Source: Rhabditoides inermis (Eukaryota; Nematoda; Chromadorea; Rhabditida; Rhabditidae). From it: 64,000 bases of DNA. Position 1 is the first letter of the stretch; every line of letters starts with the position of its first letter. Below, piece by piece: positions 57,947 to 64,000 of this stretch. The notes beneath the pieces are model-generated. The model ran no database searches, was not told where the DNA came from, and worked only from the letters and a program-made list of their open reading frames with translations. The translations under genes were made by a program, and so were the position numbers. Location: NCBI GenBank assembly GCA_963966185.1, contig CAWZYM010000173.1, positions 519,501 to 583,500 on the forward strand. The letters are read 5' to 3'.

Positions 57947-58672
57947 ATTACGAAAACCAAGAAAAAATGCAAAAAATAAAATAAAGCTAGCAGCTGTCGA
58001 GCAGCGGTGATAACGCGGTATTCAGACGTCACAGAACATGCCAAAATTGGAATAAAAAGTCCAAATGCGCTGACATTTGTCGGGACTCAGGACTCACGGA
58101 TAGAACCTGGAAAGGTGAAAGGCATAACGAGCGCGAGTTGTACATCGTCATTATAGCACTGTGAAAGATGGTACAGACGATGAACGAAAGATGAGCTCAC
58201 ATACGGAGAGACAGAGGCGCAATAAAACGGGAGTAGAAAAGACAAAAAAAGGCGCAAGCAAGAGCAAGAGTGCATTAGGAAATGTAAATGAGGAGAATGA
58301 ATGTCAAGTCTAGTGTCTAGAACAAAACAAAAAAAAAACGGAAGAGAGAGAGACTGCGAAGACCGGCACAATAGCCAATACAAATACGCGCATTGTACAT
58401 GATCACAAGGGTTATCGACTATAATGCGTACTTATGTACTTACGTATGTACGAGTATCGTTACCCACCGGTTCATCATAGGACACGTCGCTCGCGCTCTC
58501 CTCCTCGTCCGTGTACTCGGACTCGTACGAAGAGCACGACACCTGCACGAAGTTATCGATTAGGGAATAGTGATATCGATTTTCACACTTTCATATTATG
58601 TTTGTAGGCAGTGGATGTTTCGTTTTATTTACGTTTTTAATAGTTTATTGGGTTCATATGCACTGCCTCTTA

Positions 58673-58716
<44 letters not shown>

Positions 58717-58795
58717 TCAGCGCGTTGTCCCACGTGAAAGCATGTCAGGTTGTAAGGCAATCTCCGAAAAGCGGGTGATCAGAGAGCGAGAGGGA

Positions 58796-58862
<67 letters not shown>

Positions 58863-59365
58863 AAGGGGGAGATGAGGGAGAATCAGACGAGAGAGAGACG
58901 AAGATAAAACGCGGAGAAGAGAGAATGTGTTGATAGATGATAGACAAATGTTGTTGTGAGCCCGCTAAAATTAGTATTGATTCGCAAATTAATTGGTGTT
59001 AGTGAGGTACAACGAAAGTGCGAGAGTGCGAGGTCAAGCAACACACATCAAATGAATGAATTGCTATACATTTTCGTTTCTTTTGTAAATTTGAACATTA
59101 GAAAAACGAAACACATCAATTAGAGAAACAATTAGCAAAGGATTTTAGACGAAACAATGTAACAATGTTGACTGAATCAATATACTCTTACACAGTTGGT
59201 GTTTAATATTCGTATGAACCGCATGGATTAGTGCCATTGACTCAATTGAATAACCGAGCTAATACATTTCAAAACGAATAAAGCGGATAAAATAAAACTT
59301 AAAATAAAGTGCATTTTCTCATTTTCACTGACCTCCTCATCATCGTCATCCATTGATATTGACCT
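49078..59365 (-). CDS. PEVK-like/calponin-repeat gene, copy 2, with frame-breaking insertions
   Basis: Exons parallel copy 1. The repeat exon is 50,474-55,221 (4,748 nt against 4,007). Others include 58,468-58,542, 57,356-57,415, 57,174-57,273, 55,906-56,522, 55,266-55,523 and 50,295-50,427; the last exon ends at 49,078. Intron 9 is only 46 bp and lacks the retroelement. The third exon is 100 nt instead of 99 (extra A near 57,245). The seventh is 617 nt instead of 615, with extra C in GGCCTTCGC at about 56,076 and 56,372. As written, the frame is lost from exon 3 and net restored only after exon 7. A possible further 5' exon, SISMDDDDEE, lies at about 59,336-59,365, outside the duplicated block. 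It is either a decaying copy or an assembly error in repeats. Confidence 0.65.
51850..53999 (-). repeat. PEVK-like repeat type B, nine units, copy 2
   Basis: Nine GPADPKKP-type units against seven in copy 1. Four consecutive units (51,954-52,961) are exactly 252 bp, i.e. 84 residues, one or two 7-residue steps longer than the units of copy 1. Variants such as GRPADPKKP and GEPADPKKP mark individual units. Confidence 0.9.
54000..54850 (-). repeat. PEVK-like repeat type A, seven units, copy 2
   Basis: Seven tandem 132-bp units (VKPTEGEVDPDVDATFPL core) against six in copy 1. The order of PKPAEK and PKSAEK linker variants differs between the copies. Confidence 0.9.
56574..56670 (+). repeat. TATA-flanked element, internally deleted copy
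   Basis: The 97-bp element has the same ends as 24,178-24,337 but lacks about 63 internal bases. TATA flanks it at 56,570-56,573 and 56,671-56,674. The same intron of copy 1 (36,375-36,419) has no insert, so this insertion followed the segmental duplication. Confidence 0.75.
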
Positions 59366-59995
59366 GATGAAGCAGTCAGCAGGAGGAGAAGGAGAAGGAG
59401 GAGGAGGAGAAGGAGGAGAGAGTAGAAAACCCCTGCGGTCGATATCCGATCACCCCCGGAGAGGGCGCAGACAGCCAGACAGCTGGCGAAAGAACACTCC
59501 GATCCGAGAGAGGCAGACGGCATTACACACTCCTACGCATTCACGCATAACACTGAGTGAGAGAGTGCAGGAAGAACATGACAGGTGAGGTAATTAAAGT
59601 ATGTTAATAATGAACATCATATGTTAATAAGGTCTAGACAATTCACAAAATCCGTCGAAATTTGATACACTCTCCTGACAGATTAGCAATTAGCTCTTTC
59701 TCGCGATGCGTTTTGTGTTTCGTCGATTTGGAATTTCATTTTTTTGTTACATTTCATACCTGTTGGTTGTGTCAAAGTAATCTGTGAACAATTTGTAGCA
59801 ACCAAGTAAATGATTTCGTTGTAATTTCGTTGGATTCAATAAACTCGCGTTCCTTTCATGCCATTTAGCTGCAGTGAATGAGAGTTGACTGGGTAGATTT
59901 ATTGTCGAGGTACATAAAACACTACTTTCTTTAGTTTCACCCTGCGGTTGGTCTCTCTGGCGGTCTTTTGCGCTTTGCAGATGTCTCATCTTACC

Positions 59996-60036
<41 letters not shown>

Positions 60037-60417
60037 CGGCACCCTCCATTTCATTACCCTAAATGAAGGTTTTGTTAGAATGTTTGCCTTGCGAGACTCA
60101 TGATGTGATACAATTTGGTTCTTCTCGACTTTCATTCTCTCTCCGGTGTCTTTGTTTGACTGATGCTCCGTTTCTGTTCCTCGTTATTGTTATAGTTACG
60201 TTTACTATCCATCCATCCACGCTGATTCATTTCCTCATTATTTTCGCCAAATTTGTCTATATTTGCAACCCACAGCTCTCGATTCAAAAACCAAATGCTA
60301 TTGTGATTGCGCCAGATACTATCACCATTACCGCTACATTTTCCATGTTCACATGTCATTGCTGGTGCTTATTGGATTGTTCAATAGTGTGAATAGTTTA
60401 GTCGCTCCACCTCTCGC
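59366..60417. other. Intergenic region between divergent genes
   Basis: A purine-rich GGAGAA tract lies at 59,382-59,420 and a GA run at 60,000-60,034. No exon chain is supported. It probably contains the promoters of the PEVK-like gene (-) and the receptor gene (+). Confidence 0.4.
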
Positions 60418-61178
60418 ATGCCGTCTCCGAAGTCTCCACGCAACCGACCGGCCTCTCCAGGAGGATTGACAGGACAGTTCCAGAACAGTCTTCTCCTGCT
60501 AGCTATGCCACCCGAACCCAGTGGAAGCGAAGTGGTCGGTTATATATTTATTTATTGTGTAGGGAAGCTTCCAAATATTGTGTATGCTTCCATCGTAGAC
60601 AAGTTTGTCAAGTTATTGTTTCTTTACACGCTGATAGAATTATGTAATCGAGGCATTAATAAACAGTTAACCTCAACAGTTTGTATGTAAGAAGTTAGTG
60701 AAACGTACATCCTCATTCATTGACGTAATATTTTTTCATTATAAACTATTTTCTGGTGATCAGTGTTTACATCCTGATTACCTCAACTTCTCTTTGTAGT
60801 CAGGCAATAACAGACCATAGAATATACATACATAGTCGTTCTAATGTAAATAATTATTCGAAAATTATTACTAATCGAATCGATCTAGCATTATGGCGAA
60901 CAACGATCACATGCTTATAATCAGCTTGTGAAACGTGTTCAATCAAATAGACCAATGGTTGGTTCGCCGCTTTTATTGAATTGCCTGCAGTGGAATTCAG
61001 TGAAGTACCGAACATCTGGGTTTCTAAAAGTCACGTAGAACAGATTTGTTCCATACAACTATTTTGATTTTATTGCACATACTTATTCAGGTGAGCGAAG
61101 TGAAAGAACGAAGAATGTTCTTCAAAACGATTCGGACCATCAAACACTCATTGTCGGTTAAGACAGGTACATATAAAA

Positions 61179-61220
<42 letters not shown>

Positions 61221-61740
61221 TTATCTTCTATCATCTCTATGGTTTTCAATAAATTTGAGTAATTATTCATTTTCAAATATTAGCCATGTGACTGCGTTTA
61301 GAATTTCACAATTTTCTTATTTACACCACGTGGTTTTGAAAAGTTTTTTTCAGCTACCGACGACAATGTGAACTTCAAAGAAACCTATTTTCACCTGGTT
61401 TTGCGGCCACTGTTCACATACATGCAGGTAATTAATCTATAAACCATTTATTAATCAATAAATCGATCGATACAGTACGTCGGTCTCAACCACACGTTCC
61501 GCCATCAACACGTCTTGCTACACAAGCTGTACAACTATGGAGTGCTGATCATGCTGGTGAGTACAAACAAACAAACTAAACAAACATAATATACAAAAAT
61601 ATCCAACAAACAAAAAAGTGAATATAATTTTTTTTAGATCATCTGCACTCTCCGAAAAGCGTCGCAGATTGGAATCCGGAGTGACTCGTCGCAAGAGGGC
61701 GAGGGATTCCAGGTTTGCCTTTGATTCTCTCTCTCTCTCC

Positions 61741-61794
<54 letters not shown>

Positions 61795-61844
61795 TTCTCT
61801 TTTTCTCTCACTCTCTCTTTCTCTCTCTTTCTTTCTCTCTCTCT

Positions 61845-61935
<91 letters not shown>

Positions 61936-62559
61936 CACACTCTTTCAGAAAACCATGTTCGACCCGGCTGTGGTAATGACGATGTGCCACACACTCTTTC
62001 TGTTCAGGTAATCCAGGTAGTGAGACGGCATACTGATTTCAATCCAGTGGCACATCCGCCTGCTACCTGCTCCTCATTCTGCAACACCGAAGGAAACAGG
62101 TACGTTTCAAGCCGTTTACAAACACCAGAAAATGTGTTGACATCAACTGCAACGAATTCTGTCCAACAGATATGTGATAATTAGAAATTTGAAATGATAA
62201 TGAAAATGAAAACTATTTCTCATAGGTGTATGACGTGCTGGATGCCAAGCTCGGCAAGCGGCGCAACAAAGAGGACGATCCAAAGCTGCTCAAGGTAATA
62301 AAGAGATAATTGATAATACTTAACTTTTGCTGGCAAAATACACACAGAAAGAACTCCCGCGACCGCGCACCCACAGAAAGATCTCCAGAAAGTGCATTTA
62401 GTCATAAAGCGGCTTCTAGATACATGATCGAGTCGACTACAGACAGCTTCGAGATCTTTTTTTTTTTTAGGTGAACACGGTTCTGGTCGTCGTCTCCTGC
62501 ATATTCTCCATCGTCTTTGCATTGTGTCACGTGTGTGAGTAGGAGGAGAGAGAAAGAGG

Positions 62560-62612
<53 letters not shown>

Positions 62613-63243
62613 GGAGAGAGTCTCTCTCTAGTGACGAAGCTCCGCGTGATCGACCTCCCGTGGTCGCCTCCCATGATCTCCGACTGGCTGCCCTTTCTCA
62701 TATTCGAGGTGAGCAAAAAAAACAATCAAAAAACTTAAAGTAACGTTGTTGTTTTTTTCTCTCAGAAATTCCAAATTTTGCAAACACAACACATACGGAC
62801 ACTGCAGATTGCTAGACAAACATGCAAATTCAAGAAGCAAGTTCAATTTCGCATTCACCAGTGTACTACTATCATCTAAAAAAAACCGAATTCCACAATT
62901 TTCAACACAACACTGACACTGCAGATCCTTTCTATTCAAACAAATGCAATTTCGCATTCCTCACAGGGCTACGTGTTCTTCGTCTCCCAATCGGCCATCC
63001 TGATGCTGGCGACTCTGTTCGCGCAGCTGTGTCTCATTCTCCGACGAGCCGTGCAGTGCCTCACCGAGGAGATGGTACCCAGCTTCAAGGACACGTGAGT
63101 CGAGACGTAATGTGTTATGTACCATATTATGTTGTTGAAATAACGTTGTTATAACATAACATATTCGGCAACGCTAACGTGACACGTTGTTTTATATTCA
63201 TGTCAAGTTAAGAGTTTATATCATTCCTTAGAACTATTAGTGT

Positions 63244-63325
<82 letters not shown>

Positions 63326-63704
63326 ATTATGTGAATTGACATAAAACTTGTTATGTCGGTATACAAGGTTGAAACGTATCGCTTCAGCTGTCCCACGCCG
63401 GAGCAGTCACTGCGACAGATTCACGACGTGCAGGAGTTCTATCAGGTAGAGAGAGAGGGAGAGAGAGAGAGAGAGAGTTAGAGAGAGAGAGAGAGAAAAG
63501 GGAAGAGAGAGAGGAAGGGAAGGAGGGAGAGAGAGAGAGAGAAAGGGAGAGAGATCCTAGGAGATCTACAACGCCAAGGCCCTCATCGAGGAGAACTTCT
63601 CCTTCGCCATTTTCTTCACATATGGCTGCTGCATTCCCATGATATGCTTCCTATCCTACTTCATCATCCGAACCAACCAGAGTAGCGCGACTGTCAACCA
63701 GGGG
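60418..63704 (+). CDS. Multi-pass receptor resembling the gustatory-receptor (7tm_7) family, 3' end outside the window
   Basis: Thirteen in-phase exons give 358 residues: 60,418-60,531, 61,091-61,166, 61,354-61,427, 61,476-61,556, 61,638-61,712, 61,949-62,007, 62,048-62,099, 62,226-62,294, 62,471-62,537, 62,632-62,708, 62,967-63,094, 63,388-63,445 and 63,561-63,704. An N-terminal cytosolic tail is followed by hydrophobic segments in exons 3-4, 6-7, 9, 11 and 13. Exon 3 (YFHLVLRPLFTYMQYVGLN across the junction) resembles the first helix of insect/nematode gustatory receptors. LRQIHDVQEFYQEI and ALIEENFSFAIFF resemble their conserved intracellular loop before TM6. The diagnostic TYxxxxxQF of TM7 would lie in the next, unseen exon. 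Family assignment is by pattern only. EGL-47/LITE-1-like receptors are the nematode members. Confidence 0.55.
63249..63322. repeat. (TA)n microsatellite in a receptor intron
   Basis: A run of about 37 TA units lies between exons 11 and 12. Perfect dinucleotide; no other feature. Confidence 0.9.
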
Positions 63705-63707
63705 GTG

Positions 63708-63711
<4 letters not shown>

Positions 63712-63768
<57 letters not shown>

Positions 63769-64000
63769 GTCTCTGTCTCTGTCTCTGTCTCTGTCTCTGT
63801 CTCTGTCTCTGTCTCTGTCTCTGTCTCTGTCTCTGTCTCTGTCTCTGTCTCTGTCTCTGTCTCTGTCTCTGTCTCTGTCTCTGTCTCTGTCTCTGTCTCT
63901 GTCTCTGTCTCTGTCTCTGTCTCTGTCTCTGTCTCTGTCTCTGTCTCTGTCTCTGTCTCTGTCTCTGTCTCTGTCTCTGTCTCTGTCTCTGTCTCTGTCT
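63712..64000 (+). repeat. (CT)n followed by (CTCTGT)n hexanucleotide array
   Basis: After a CT run to about 63,757, a nearly perfect CTCTGT array of about 40 units continues to the window end, within the intron after receptor exon 13. Its full length is unknown. Confidence 0.9.

Larger units (their letters stand above)
40915..59062 (+). repeat. Tandem segmental duplication, copy 2
   Basis: Second copy of 21,819-39,462. Specific to this copy: a 2.2-kb insertion at 41,393-43,600, loss of about 119 bp spanning the PTR stop codon, expanded repeats in the PEVK-like exon, a TATA-flanked element at 56,574-56,670, and single-base insertions in two PEVK-like exons. Confidence 0.92.

Overview
This window is from a nematode nuclear genome. 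The clearest evidence is a complete 127-residue major sperm protein (MSP) gene. It is supported by a patched-related (PTR) membrane protein, an SH2-tyrosine kinase of the FER/SPE-8-like type, a calponin-like-repeat protein, short GT-AG introns, and abundant CT/GA microsatellites. The species cannot be named from the sequence.

Layout. 1-5.4 kb is mostly non-coding and holds two inverted copies of a SINE-like repeat built from three palindromes. 6.1-7.8 kb is a complete PRL-type phosphatase gene (+). 8.36-8.60 kb is a relic of the first exons of the kinase gene found 5 kb downstream. 8.8-10.1 kb is a B-box zinc-finger gene (-), with its 5' end unresolved. 10.85-12.3 kb holds decayed elongation factor 2 fragments. 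13.3-15.5 kb is the SH2-kinase (+, 14 exons). 16.4-16.8 kb is the MSP gene (-). 16.9-19.5 kb is intergenic and rich in CT tracts. 19.5-26.4 kb is a complete 25-exon PTR gene (+).

From about 21.82 to 59.06 kb the window is dominated by a tandem segmental duplication. Copy 1 is about 21,819-39,462 and copy 2 is about 40,915-59,062, separated by a 1.45-kb spacer. Each unit carries the 3' part of the PTR gene (+), a small acidic/coiled-coil gene (-), and a giant Lys/Pro/Ala-rich (PEVK-like) gene with calponin-like repeats at its C-terminus (-). The left breakpoint lies inside a PTR intron, so PTR copy 2 lacks its N-terminal half. The right breakpoint lies near the 5' end of the PEVK-like gene. 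Copy 1 carries a Penelope-like retroelement in an intron. Copy 2 carries a 2.2-kb insertion, has lost the PTR stop codon, and shows three 1-nt insertions in the PEVK-like gene. 60.4 kb to the window end is a multi-exon membrane receptor resembling the gustatory-receptor (7tm_7) family, cut off by the window edge inside a CTCTGT hexanucleotide array.

How the genes may relate: MSP is sperm-specific throughout nematodes, and FER/SPE-8-like SH2-kinases are typically expressed in spermatogenesis. The small coiled-coil gene shares a 19-nt upstream block (one mismatch) with MSP. My inference is that at least MSP and the coiled-coil gene, and possibly the kinase, form a male-germline-expressed neighbourhood.
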